Part shown: positions 1 to 6,864 of the stretch, piece after piece
How positions within the stretch are numbered: position 1 is the stretch's first letter
Layout: every line of letters starts with the position of its first letter
Assembly: GCA_013694495.1 (NCBI GenBank)
Contig: JACDCH010000631.1
Coordinates: forward strand, 1 to 24,271
DNA from: Acidimicrobiia bacterium
GTDB lineage: Bacteria > Actinomycetota > Acidimicrobiia > Acidimicrobiales > JACDCH01
DNA length: 24,271 bases
Direction: 5' to 3'
Made by a program: the position numbers and the translations under genes
The notes under the pieces: generated by a model
What the model was told of the DNA's origin: nothing
Seen by the model: only the letters and a program-made list of their open reading frames with translations
Database searches by the model: none

Positions 1-30
1 GAGGGTCCTTGCGCGTTCGGCCGGACCCTC
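1..30. repeat. 8-bp inverted repeat, possible hairpin at the window edge
   Basis: GAGGGTCC at 1-8 is perfectly complementary to GGACCCTC at 23-30, with a 14-base loop. No T-run follows on the plus strand, and the gene it would belong to lies outside the window. It could be a terminator or a chance hairpin. Bases 31-119 hold nothing I can recognise. Confidence 0.35.
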
Positions 31-119
31 GCCCGTCACACCGCTCCCACGCCAACCCGCCCCACGTCCTCGCCCAGCACGACGCCACGCGCCCCGCGCG
101 TCCTCACCCAGTCAGGCGC

Positions 120-527
120 TCAACAGCCGTTGATGACGATGTGTGAGGGTTTGTCACCGCCGCGCTTGACCGAGCCGAGGTGGCGGAGGCCGGGGTAGAT
201 CGGGTCGCCGAAGTCGGCGACGACCACCAGGTCCTCGACGGCTGCTTCGACCTCTTCGACCTCGACGTCGTCGACGTCGGCAATAAGGCGAGCCACGCCG
301 GTATCAACCGACATGACGTGGAACACGCCGGCTACGGACGGGACGCGGTGGGCGACCTTCGTGCCGCGACGCACGGGGTGGTGAGGCAAGCGCACCGTCT
401 CCGGTAGGTGCGACTCAAAGACGAGACCGAAGCTCCTGCGGCTGCGGATCTCGGCGACCGCCTCGGTGAGGTCAGCACGCAGCGCGGGCTCGGTGATCCT
501 CTGCAGCAGGTTGCCAATCTTCGACAT
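120..527 (-). pseudogene. N-terminal stub of a type III-like (Mod) DNA methyltransferase
   Basis: The reading frame encodes 135 residues. The segment around residues 31-55 (containing FGLVFESHLPETVRLP and then HPVRRGTKV) and the end (DKPSHIVING) resemble the N-terminal part of adenine-specific Mod-type methyltransferases. In that family a conserved (I/L)NGENYHAL-like stretch follows, leading to the FxGxG and (D/N)PPY motifs. Here the frame ends with Cys and a stop right after ING, and no catalytic motif follows in any frame down to base 1. The ATG at 527 has a GGAG-like site about 11 bases upstream. The family assignment is from memory of conserved N-terminal segments, so moderately certain. 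It might still be expressed as a small orphan protein. Confidence 0.5.
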
Positions 528-666
528 CGGCGGCGGTCTCCGTCAGTTCGGTCGTGGCCGTCGCGATCGCGTGCGCGGGCCACGCAGCCAGACCGGACTC
601 TACGAGAGACCTGTGACCGGGCCGGGCCTCGCCGGCCTCCACCTCCACCGCGTAGACGCTGATCAT
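472..666 (-). CDS. Possible small protein upstream of the methyltransferase stub
   Basis: An ATG at 666 opens a 64-residue frame whose first 45 or so codons lie upstream of the methyltransferase stub and use strongly GC-biased third positions (sequence begins MISVYAVEVEAGEARPGH). Its last 56 bases overlap the 5' end of the stub in another frame. No family is recognised. It may be a short leader gene of the methyltransferase operon, or just an open frame in high-GC DNA. Confidence 0.25.
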   Translation of the reverse strand: MISVYAVEVEAGEARPGHRSLVESGLAAWPAHAIATATTELTETAADVEDWQPAAEDHRARAAC

Positions 667-667
667 G

Positions 668-679
668 GAGAGATCTCTC
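668..679. promoter_or_regulatory. 12-bp perfect palindrome GAGAGATCTCTC
   Basis: A perfect palindrome lies directly upstream of the minus-strand ATG at 666. A related GAGAGAT followed by TCCGAC recurs about 30 bases to the right. The position, in the gap between divergent genes, fits an operator, but no binding protein can be named. Confidence 0.3.
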
Positions 680-735
680 ACGCTCCGACACACCTCACGA
701 GAGATTCCGACGACTGACCATCGGCGGTTGTCAGG

Positions 736-761
736 TTCGTTGACACGTGCGCGTCAACGAA
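736..761. promoter_or_regulatory. Operator-like inverted repeat over a TTGACA box upstream of the HTH-relaxase pair
   Basis: TTCGTTGAC (736-744) and GTCAACGAA (753-761) form a perfect 9-bp inverted repeat with an 8-base spacer. The left arm contains TTGACA (740-745), a consensus -35 hexamer for the plus strand; no clear -10 box follows at the ideal distance. A repressor binding here would control the downstream gene pair. The 11-mer GTCAGGTTCGT at 730-740 recurs at 1089-1099, just before the relaxase start. Confidence 0.45.
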
Positions 762-812
762 TTCGCGAATCTCTGTGTCGCGATCGGCCTTCCCAGGAGG
801 CCGTATAGGGGT

Positions 813-1139
813 GTGAAAGCAACTGCTGCGCACCACCTGGACGACGACGACCGATGGGCCATCTCGGTGGCCGAGGCGGGCCGACGCCTCGACATCTCCC
901 GGGCCCACGCCTACCGGCTGGTGGCGAGCGGCGAGCTGCCCTCGCTGCGGCTCGGTCACCGGACCGTGGTGCCCGTCTGGGCGCTGCGGGCGTTGCTCGC
1001 CGAACCTGCCCAGAAACGTCTCATGTCGAGCGCCGCTGGGATGAGAGAGCCCGTTGACACCTCGGGTGCAAGTGCGTCAGGTCGCTTGGTCAGGTTCGTG
1101 GGCACCGATGAGAGCGGCGGAGGGGGCCGGTCGTGCTGA
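813..1139 (+). CDS. Excisionase-type helix-turn-helix protein
   Basis: The protein is 108 residues if it starts at the GTG at 813. The core is an HTH_17/excisionase-type DNA-binding domain: WAISVAEAGRRLDIS, then RAHAYRLVASGELPSLRLG, then HRTVVPVWALRALL. In this family such a domain binds att-site DNA (Xis) or regulates the element. I prefer 813 because AGGAGG lies at 795-800 and because the alternative GTG at 747 would put the start inside the inverted repeat and TTGACA box. The TATAGG at 804-809 could even be the -10 box of a leaderless message. Its stop overlaps the GTG of the relaxase by 7 bases, so the two are probably translationally coupled. The 50-residue tail after the HTH is not recognised. 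Confidence 0.7.
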   Translation: MKATAAHHLDDDDRWAISVAEAGRRLDISRAHAYRLVASGELPSLRLGHRTVVPVWALRALLAEPAQKRLMSSAAGMREPVDTSGASASGRLVRFVGTDESGGGGRSC

Positions 1140-3563
1140 GCATCGGGAAACTCGGGCAGGGCCAGGAGGCGTACTACGTCGAGACGGTGGCCGAGGGTGC
1201 CGAGGAGTACTACGTCAGCCGCGGTGAGGCGCCCGGAAGGTGGATGGGTCGGTCCGCCGCAGGGCTCGAGCTCGCGGGCGAGGTTGACGGGGGCGACCTG
1301 GCGGCGCTGCTCGGCCATCTCGATCCGCGCACCGGGAAGCCGCTCACCCTCGGCCGGTCGGCGCCGAAGGTTGCGGGGTTCGACCTGACGTTCTGCGCTC
1401 CGAAGTCGGTGTCGCTGCTGTGGGCCTTCGGTTCACCCGAGGTCGCCGCCGAGGTGGTCGCCGCCCACGGGGCTGCCGTGGATGCCGCGCTCGGCGTGAT
1501 GGAGACCGAAGCGGCCCGCGTGCGCCGGGGCAAGGCCGGCCGTGACGTCCTCGACGCCGACGGTCTCGTCGCCGCCGGGTTCCGGCACCGCACCTCCCGC
1601 GCCGGGGACCCCCACCTCCACACGCATGCGGTGGTCGCCAACATCGGGCACCTGACCGCCGACGGGCGCTGGTCGGCGCTCGATGCCCGGCACCTGTATC
1701 GGTGGGCGCAGCCGGTCGGGTACCTCTACGAGGCGCACCTGCGCGACGAGCTGACCCGTCGGCTCGGCGTGGCCTGGGGGCCGGTCCACAACGGCATCGC
1801 CGACCTCGCCGGCACCTCTCGGGCGGCCATCGACGCGTTCTCGACCCGGCGGCGAGAGATCCTCGAACACCTCGAAGCCCACGCCGTGACCGGTGGACGC
1901 GCCGCGCAGGTCGCCACTTACGCCACCCGCCGGGCCAAGACGAGCGCGGTTAGCAGCGGCGACCTTCGCGCCGCCTGGGTCGCCCAGGCGGCCGAGCTCG
2001 GTCTCGACCCGGTTGCCCTCGGCGAGCCGATGACGGTGTGGGCCCCGAGCCGGGCGTTCCACCTGGCCGACTTCGAGATCCTCGACGAGCTCGCGGGGCC
2101 TACTGGTGTCACTGAGCGTCGCTCTACCTTCGACCGCCGCAACTTGGTCAAGGCGATCTGCGACCGTCTCCCGGCGGGGGCACCTGTCGATCACGTCATC
2201 GTCCTCGCTGACGAGTTCCTCGCCTCCGACGTCGTCTTCGCCATCGGCGACGTCGAACCACCAAGCCGGTGGACGACGCTCGACCTACTCGACTGCGAGC
2301 GCCGGCTCGTGGACACCGCTGTCTCGGTCCGCCACCGCCGGTCCGGAGTCGTCGGCAGGGAGACGGCCACCGCAGCCCTCGACGCCCATCCCGCGCTGTC
2401 CATGCAGCAGCGGGTGATGGTCGCCGGTCTGTGCCGCTCCGGGCAGGGTGTCGAGGTGGTCATTGGCGCCGCCGGCTCAGGGAAGACCAGCGCCCTCGCC
2501 GCAGCGCGCGACGCGTGGGGACGCGACGGGTACGCGGTGATCGGGTGCGCGCTCGCCGCACGCGCTGCGCAGCAGCTCCAGGACGGGGCCGGCATCCCGT
2601 CCACGACGCTTGACCGACTCCTTGGCGACCTCGAAGCCGGCCGGCGCCGGCTCCACGGCCGGACGGTCGTCGTCGTCGACGAGGCTGGCATGGTCGGCAC
2701 CCGCCAGCTCGAGTCCCTCGTTGCCCGAGCCGCTGCTGCCCGAGCGAAGGTCGTGCTCGTTGGCGACCCGGCGCAGCTCCCCGCGATCGAGGCTGGCGGC
2801 GCGCTCGCCGGTCTCGCTCGTCGCTTGGGTCATCACGAGCTGACCGAGAACCACCGACAGACCGCCGACTGGGAACGCCAGGTGCTCGCCGACCTCCGGG
2901 AGGGTCGAATCACGGAGGTCGCCGACTCCTATCAGCGTCACGGCCGCCTCGACACCAGCGACGACGTCGAAGCAGTCATCGACCGATGGTGGGAAGCGCA
3001 CGAACGCGGCGCTGACGTCCTGCTCCTTGCTGGCCGCCGCGACCAAGTCCGCTCCCTCAACCGATCCGCCCGGGCCCGGATGCGTGACGCCGGCCGGCTC
3101 GGGCCCGACCGCTGGCAGGTCGACGGCCACGCGTTCGCGATCGGCGACGAGGTCGTCGCCCTCCACAACGACCACCACCTCGGCGTGCTCAACGGCCACC
3201 TCGGACGCATCACCGGCGGCGATGACGACCACATCAACGTGACGCTCACGGACGGCAGCCATGTCTGCCTCCCGCTGGAGTATGCGGAGGCCGGCCACCT
3301 CGACCACGGCTACGCCCTCACCATCCCACAAGGCACAAGGCCTCACCGCCGACGAGACGATCGTGCTCGGCGACGACACCCTCGCCCGCGAGCACGCCTA
3401 CGTCGCCCTCTCCCGCGGGCGAATCACCAACCACCTCACCATCGCCCTGGCCGACGCGTTCGACGACCACCCACCCGACCCCAGCCAACCGACGAGCACC
3501 GCCGACCGGGTCGGCCGCATCGTCGAGCGCTCCGCCGCCGAAGACATGGCCATCGATCTGTAG
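1133..3563 (+). pseudogene. MobF (TrwC/TraI-type) conjugative relaxase-helicase, frameshifted
   Basis: A MobF relaxase nicks oriT, stays bound to the cut strand through tyrosine, and unwinds DNA with a C-terminal SF1 helicase. The N-terminal relaxase has tyrosine pairs at residues 14-15 and 26-27, the FDLTFCAPKSVSLLW block (83-97) and the metal-binding three-His motif DPHLHTHAVVAN (His161, 163, 165). The helicase has Walker A GAAGSGKTS (about 446-454), Walker B VVVDEAGM (about 512-519), GDPAQLPAI and a TENHRQ motif. Near residue 730 the expected TIHKAQG motif is broken: the frame runs into an Arg/Pro-rich tail ending at 3577. The proper continuation (HKAQGLTADETIVLG, later YVALSRGRI) lies in another frame ending at 3563. 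One extra C in the CCC run at 3325-3327 explains this. The restored protein would be about 810 residues, short for the family. The start is GTG 1133. Confidence 0.85.
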
Positions 3564-3664
3564 GCGTGACGTGCTGAGATCACAGCAGCGGAGGGCCGAC
3601 GGAGACTCGTAGCGGCCGGCCTGCTGGCTCGTGAGCGTCGACCAGTCGAGCCGCTGCCGGTCGT

Positions 3665-4852
3665 TTACGAACGACGCTCCGCATCAAGGTCGGCGACGGC
3701 CTGGCCCAACCCGACTCTGCCCCCGCTCCGCTTCCCGATGCGATCGGCGACGGCCTGGAGCGAGTCGGGCATGGCGTGGGCGTAGACCCGCATGAGCATG
3801 TCGGGACTGTGGCCGAGGATGTCGGCCACAGCCCGGAGCTCGCCCACGTCTTTGGCTTGTCGCACCATGTGCGTCGCCGCCGTGTGGCGGAGGCCGTGCG
3901 AGCTGAGGGTCGGAAGGTCGGCGGCCTTGATGACCCTGGCCAGCGTCTGGCTGAAGTTGGTGGGATCGATCGGTCGACCAGTCTTGGTCGCCACCACGAG
4001 GTCCCAGTCCTCCCAGTCGGGCCCGGCGAGGAGGCGCTCCTCCGCCTGGAACCGCCGATGATCGACGAGCGCAGCGGCCGTCGCCTTGTCGATCGGGATG
4101 GTGCGGCGGGACCGGGCGTTCTTGCCTTCGGTCCACACCTGTTTTCCTCTCACCGACACCAGGCCTTCGTCGATCACCACCCGGCCCGCCTTCAGGTCGA
4201 GGTCGGACCAACGCAACGCCAGCAGCTCGCTTCGCCGCAGTCCGTAGAGCACGAGCAGCACCATCGGGCCGCTCCAGCGGTGCTCACCCACGGCGTCGAC
4301 GAACCGCCTTACCTCCGCCTCGTCCCACGCCTCGGTCTCCTTCGCCTTGGCGACCTTGGCGACGGCCCGGGGCATCGGCACCCGCCGAGCCGGGTTCCGG
4401 CGCAGCGTGCCCTCCTCAACCGCGTCCTCGAGTGCAGCACGCAGGACGGTGCGCATAATCTGGATGCTGCGACGAGCGAAGTGGCCGGCGCCCGCGAGCG
4501 TCTCGAACCATGTGGCGATGTCGTCGCGATCGAGGCGGTCGAGGCGCAACGAGCCGATTCCCTCCTTGATGTGGTCGGCGGCCCACCGGTACTGGCTGCG
4601 GGTGCCCTCGCCCACGTCGGTACGAGACGCCACCCATCTGTCGACCAACCAGCCGAGAGTTCCCCGCTCACCACCAACGTCGGCGTCGGCCGCCGCCTTG
4701 GACGCCGCGGTCTTCGCCGCTCGCTGACTCGGGTAGGTCCCAAGCTGCCGCGGCCGGTGCTTGCCGGTCTCGGTGTCGACCCCGTCGACCCGCACCACCC
4801 AACGTCCGCGTTGCTGGCGGATCGTCGGCTGTCCCGTCTGCTTCCAAGCCAC
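3665..4852 (-). CDS. int: Tyrosine recombinase (phage-type integrase)
   Basis: This 395-residue integrase would catalyse site-specific recombination of the element at the tRNA. It has an N-terminal arm-site binding domain (TIRQQRGRWVVRVDG then PRQLGTYPSQRAA), a SAM-like core-binding domain (about 64-150), and the catalytic domain. Numbered from the GTG at 4852, the catalytic residues are Arg206 (YGLRRSELLALRW), Lys244 (TEGKNARS), His319 and Arg322 (SHGLRHTAATH), His348 (LGHSPDML) and Tyr357 (RVYAHAMP), so it looks active. The GTG at 4852 was chosen because the family begins near here and GGTAGGTGAT precedes it; the frame is open to an ATG at 4954, but that would run into the hairpin region. 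It converges with the relaxase across a gap of about 100 bases. Confidence 0.92.
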   Translation of the reverse strand: MAWKQTGQPTIRQQRGRWVVRVDGVDTETGKHRPRQLGTYPSQRAAKTAASKAAADADVGGERGTLGWLVDRWVASRTDVGEGTRSQYRWAADHIKEGIGSLRLDRLDRDDIATWFETLAGAGHFARRSIQIMRTVLRAALEDAVEEGTLRRNPARRVPMPRAVAKVAKAKETEAWDEAEVRRFVDAVGEHRWSGPMVLLVLYGLRRSELLALRWSDLDLKAGRVVIDEGLVSVRGKQVWTEGKNARSRRTIPIDKATAAALVDHRRFQAEERLLAGPDWEDWDLVVATKTGRPIDPTNFSQTLARVIKAADLPTLSSHGLRHTAATHMVRQAKDVGELRAVADILGHSPDMLMRVYAHAMPDSLQAVADRIGKRSGGRVGLGQAVADLDAERRS

Positions 4853-4905
4853 ACCATCACCTACCGGTCCCAGCCCGCCATCGCCCGAAGCGGCGACACC
4901 GGACC

Positions 4906-4924
4906 TGATACATGCATGATACAT
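4906..4924. promoter_or_regulatory. Tandem TGATACAT repeats upstream of the integrase
   Basis: TGATACAT occurs at 4906-4913 and again at 4917-4924, an 11-base period close to one helical turn. The inverse, GTATCA, occurs at 4974-4979. Position just upstream of the integrase start and next to the presumed attachment site fits Int arm sites, Xis sites or an operator. Confidence 0.4.
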
Positions 4925-4926
4925 CG

Positions 4927-4969
4927 GCCCGAAAACGGGCGAGAGCCTCGGCATTCGGCCGAGGCTCTC
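4927..4969 (-). terminator. Two adjacent hairpins after the tRNA 3' end
   Basis: GAGAGCCTCGGC (4941-4952) and GCCGAGGCTCTC (4958-4969) form a perfect 12-bp stem with a 5-base loop. Directly to the left, GCCCG (4927-4931) and CGGGC (4936-4940) form a 5-bp stem with an AAAA loop, which reads TTTT on the minus strand. Read on the minus strand they follow the tRNA-Arg 3' end by about 40 bases and could stop tRNA transcription. There is no classical T-run after the large stem. Confidence 0.55.
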
Positions 4970-4982
4970 AACGGTATCACCG

Positions 4983-5127
4983 CAGGTCAGCGGCCATATC
5001 TACCCAGCGCGCTTGGAGGGACTCGAACCCCCAACCTTCTGATCCGTAGTCAGATGCTCTCTCCAATTGAGCTACAAGCGCTGGAGAAGGCCGGAACGGT
5101 AGCAGTTTCAGCCGATCCGCTGACCTG
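4983..5127. repeat. 11-bp inverted repeat flanking the tRNA-Arg gene
   Basis: CAGGTCAGCGG (4983-4993) is the exact reverse complement of CCGCTGACCTG (5117-5127). The two arms bracket the tRNA gene about symmetrically (14 and 35 bases away). A partial third copy, CCGCTGAC, is at 5182-5189. Possible roles are integrase arm sites or host-factor sites around the attachment site. Confidence 0.45.
5008..5081 (-). tRNA. tRNA-Arg (anticodon ACG)
   Basis: The 74-base cloverleaf folds fully. The acceptor stem pairs 5075-5081 with 5009-5015 (GCGCTTG/CAAGCGC). The D-arm is GCTC...GAGC, the anticodon stem TCTGA/TCAGA carries the loop CTACGGA with anticodon ACG (5045-5047), and the T-arm is GGGGG-TTCGAGT-CCCTC. 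The discriminator is G at 5008 and no CCA is encoded. ACG reads CGU/CGC/CGA codons after deamination of A34. TACCGT (5096-5101 read on the minus strand) is a possible -10 box. It probably serves as the integration target of the element to its left. Confidence 0.95.
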
Positions 5128-5343
5128 GGGAAACGGTCGGCGGGTCGGAACGGCCTTGCGCTGGCTTGCTCTGCGTTGCCACCGCTGACGACCGTTTGCC
5201 ACGCGTTGTGCGGACCCAGAGCGGACCCGGGGGCCCCGGCGACGACCACGCTGTGTGAGATTTGAGCGGTCATTCGCACGTCCTCCGGAGTTGGCTGGGT
5301 CAGCCTTCGGGCGCTGTGTGGGCTCCCCCGATGCCCTGCCCGT
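5082..5343. other. Gene-free spacer between tRNA-Arg and the first toxin gene
   Basis: No convincing gene is visible in these 262 bases. They contain the presumed tRNA promoter, the right arm of the tRNA-flanking inverted repeat (5117-5127), its partial copy at 5182-5189, and a short direct repeat GCGGACCC-AGA-GCGGACCC around 5210-5229. All open frames across it are in-phase extensions or shadows of neighbouring genes. Confidence 0.5.
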
Positions 5344-5778
5344 TCAGGTCGGACCGGAGTGCTCCTTGCGTGCTCGACGCCGCGACCCCTTGCCCGGCGG
5401 GTCGTCCCAACGGCCGATCGTGCAGTTGCGGAGCATGTTGTCGTCCTTGGTGACGAGCAGGTCATTGGCCGCGAGGGCGTCACCGACGATGAGGCGGTCG
5501 AACGGATCCCGGGTCCAGGTCAGACCGGAAGCAGCGGCGACAACTGCGCTCAAAGGCTGGTCGGAGAGGGCGAGGCCGATCCGCTCCCGCAGATCGCCAA
5601 CGACATCGCTGCCGCCAAGCGTGAGCCGACCGATCTCGTGCAGGTGCGTGAGCTCCAACTGCACGATCGGCGAGATCGTCGGCGCGCCCGCCTCGAGCAG
5701 CGCTCGTGCCGCGGTGCCGAGTCGGTCGACCTCGCCGGTGTACAGCCAGACGACGACGTGGGTGTCGAGGCGCGTCAC
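5344..5778 (-). CDS. vapC: PIN-domain toxin of a type II TA module (VapC family)
   Basis: The 144-residue protein is a PIN-fold endoribonuclease; family members cleave tRNA or rRNA with Mg2+. The acidic residues are in place: Asp5 (RLDTHVVVWL), Glu42 (VQLELTHL), Asp91 and Asp94 (TRDPFDRLIVGDA) and Asp112 (VTKDDNML). The GTG at 5778 overlaps the antitoxin stop as GTGA, a typical coupled junction, and fits the family N-terminus; the ATG at 5808 would add ten residues inside the antitoxin gene. The last 25 or so residues (GKGSRRRARKEHSG) form a basic tail beyond the PIN fold, which is unusual. Intact catalytic residues suggest an active toxin. The exact RNA target cannot be told. Confidence 0.88.
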   Translation of the reverse strand: MTRLDTHVVVWLYTGEVDRLGTAARALLEAGAPTISPIVQLELTHLHEIGRLTLGGSDVVGDLRERIGLALSDQPLSAVVAAASGLTWTRDPFDRLIVGDALAANDLLVTKDDNMLRNCTIGRWDDPPGKGSRRRARKEHSGPT

Positions 5779-6008
5779 TCGCCCGAGCCCGACCACTCCC
5801 CCGACCAATCGAGGTGGATCAGATCCTCGCTGTTGCCCGTGACGAGCTCCGGCCGCGAGACGAGCCGGCCCAGCCGCGACGGCGGGGCCTCGGCCACGAT
5901 GAAGAGCCGCCGCCCGTTCCGTTCGATCTCGACCGGTTCGCCACTGGCCAGGACCTCGTCGAGTACCCGGTACACGTTCTCACGGAGCTTCGATGCGGTG
6001 ATCGCCAT
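5775..6008 (-). CDS. Phd/YefM-type antitoxin, first TA module
   Basis: This 77-residue protein has the Phd/YefM fold: an N-terminal DNA-binding part (ITASKLRENVYRVLDEVLASGEPVEIERNG, RRLFIVAE) and a disordered C-terminal toxin-binding tail (DLIHLDWSGEWSGSGE). In this family it neutralises the toxin and represses its own operon, more strongly with the toxin bound. It begins at ATG 6008 and its stop overlaps the toxin GTG by 4 bases. The inverted repeat AACACGTACG/CGTACGTGTT lies directly upstream and is the likely operator. Confidence 0.85.
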   Translation of the reverse strand: MAITASKLRENVYRVLDEVLASGEPVEIERNGRRLFIVAEAPPSRLGRLVSRPELVTGNSEDLIHLDWSGEWSGSGE

Positions 6009-6019
6009 CGCCGAACGAT

Positions 6020-6056
6020 AACACGTACGCGGATGCTCATGCCGTACGTACGTGTT
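6020..6056. promoter_or_regulatory. 10-bp inverted repeat, probable operator of the first TA module
   Basis: AACACGTACG (6020-6029) and CGTACGTGTT (6047-6056) are perfect inverted copies separated by 17 bases, placing half-site centres about 27 bases apart. They start 12 bases upstream of the antitoxin ATG (6008, minus strand). Two half-sites fit binding by antitoxin dimers. Confidence 0.5.
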
Positions 6057-6090
6057 CTGGACGAACCAAGCTGGATCTCAGGGACGGTGC

Positions 6091-6110
6091 TGACCATCTA
6101 GACTTGGTCA
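6091..6110 (+). promoter_or_regulatory. Inverted repeat and -10 box of the second TA module
   Basis: TGACCA (6091-6096) and TGGTCA (6105-6110) form an inverted repeat with 8 bases between. TAGACT at 6099-6104 matches the TANNNT -10 pattern and lies only 8 bases before the ATG at 6113, which suggests a leaderless message whose promoter is covered by the repressor. Confidence 0.45.
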
Positions 6111-6112
6111 AC

Positions 6113-6337
6113 ATGACCATTCAGATGAACGTGGCGGAGGCCAAGGCCAAGTTGTCCGAGCTCCTCGACGCGGCCACCGCTGGTACCGAGGTGGTCATCG
6201 CCCGATCCGGCCGAGCGGTCGCACGGCTCGTACCGATCGAAGCACCCGCGCCGCGGCGACTTGGCTTCCTGCCCCTCGACATCGACGACGCCATCTTCGA
6301 GCCGCTCGACGACGACGCCGTCGAGGCGTGGGAATGA
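6113..6337 (+). CDS. Phd/YefM-type antitoxin, second TA module
   Basis: The 74-residue protein has a classic Phd-like N-terminus (MNVAEAKAKLSELLDAATAG, then EVVIARSGRAVARLVPI) and an acidic C-terminal tail (PLDIDDAIFEPLDDDAVEAWE) expected to wrap the toxin. I chose the ATG at 6113; the TTG at 6104 adds three residues but would lie inside the -10 box and operator. It is transcribed away from the first TA module, 104 bases from it. Its toxin follows on the same strand. Confidence 0.85.
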   Translation: MTIQMNVAEAKAKLSELLDAATAGTEVVIARSGRAVARLVPIEAPAPRRLGFLPLDIDDAIFEPLDDDAVEAWE

Positions 6338-6438
6338 CCGGGCGGGTCGGAGGTCGGCGTCGAGCGCCGGTTCGCATCTCGAGGGAGTCGCCGCGCCGCG
6401 GCACCGAACGATCAGGGGCCGGCCGACAGGGTGGGGAC

Positions 6439-6831
6439 ATGACCGCGGCGCTCCTCGACACCCACGCCCTCGTGTGGGCGATCACCGACCCGGATCGGCT
6501 CGGAGACCGTTCGAGAGCCCTGCTCGAGGATCCGAAAGCCACGCTCTACGTGTCCGCCGCGTCGGCGTGGGAACTGAGCACGAAGGTGCGGCTCGGGCGG
6601 TTCCCCGAGGCCGAACCTCTCGTCGCGCAGTACGCCTCGCTGATCAAGGACCTCGGCGCCGTGCACCTCCCGATCGAGCCAGCCCACGCGCTCCGCGCCG
6701 GCAGCCTCCCGTGGGCCCACCGCGACCCGTTCGACCGGATGCTCGCAGCCCAGGCCCTACTCGAGCACACCGTCCTCGTCACCCGGGACGACGCCTTCAG
6801 GGCGCTCGGCGGCCTCGACATCCTCTGGTGA
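6439..6831 (+). CDS. vapC: PIN-domain toxin, second TA module (VapC family)
   Basis: This 130-residue PIN-domain protein has Asp7 (LLDTHALVWAI), Glu45 (ASAWELSTKVRLG), Asp96 and Asp99 (HRDPFDRMLAAQA) and Asp117 (VTRDDAF), all the acidic residues expected of an active RNase. The ATG at 6439 follows GGGTGGGG and matches the family start. The frame is open back to an ATG at 6334 that overlaps the antitoxin stop as ATGA; starting there would add 35 Arg-rich residues before the PIN fold. The ATGA overlap could allow coupled translation, so the longer form is not excluded. It shares the DPFDR block with the first toxin, indicating the same subfamily rather than a recent duplication. It converges with the helicase gene, 33 bases away. 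Confidence 0.87.
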   Translation: MTAALLDTHALVWAITDPDRLGDRSRALLEDPKATLYVSAASAWELSTKVRLGRFPEAEPLVAQYASLIKDLGAVHLPIEPAHALRAGSLPWAHRDPFDRMLAAQALLEHTVLVTRDDAFRALGGLDILW

Positions 6832-6864
6832 GCGGGCGGGTCCGGACAGACGCTCGACGTCGAG

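Larger units (their letters stand above)
1..5008. mobile_element. Remnant of an integrative mobilizable element at tRNA-Arg
   Basis: An integrase, an excisionase-type HTH gene and a MobF relaxase lie in a row on the 3' side of a tRNA-Arg gene (tRNA at 5008-5081, minus strand, 3' end facing the integrase). This is the usual layout of actinobacterial integrative elements that use the 3' end of a tRNA as attachment site. The right border would be at or just inside the tRNA 3' end. I found no second copy of the tRNA 3' sequence in bases 1-5000, so the left border is outside the window or has been lost. No type IV secretion genes are visible, so on this evidence it is mobilizable rather than self-conjugative. 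The frameshifted relaxase and truncated methyltransferase indicate decay. Confidence 0.6.

Noticed and set aside
1..5000. Second copy of the tRNA 3' end (attachment repeat) inside the window
   Set aside because: I looked for segments of the tRNA 3' half in bases 1-5000 by eye and found none, so the left element end is not placed.
6334..6438. 35-residue Arg-rich N-terminal extension of the second VapC
   Set aside because: PIN toxins begin near LLDTHALVW, and the ATG at 6439 has a ribosome site; kept only as an alternative because of the ATGA overlap.
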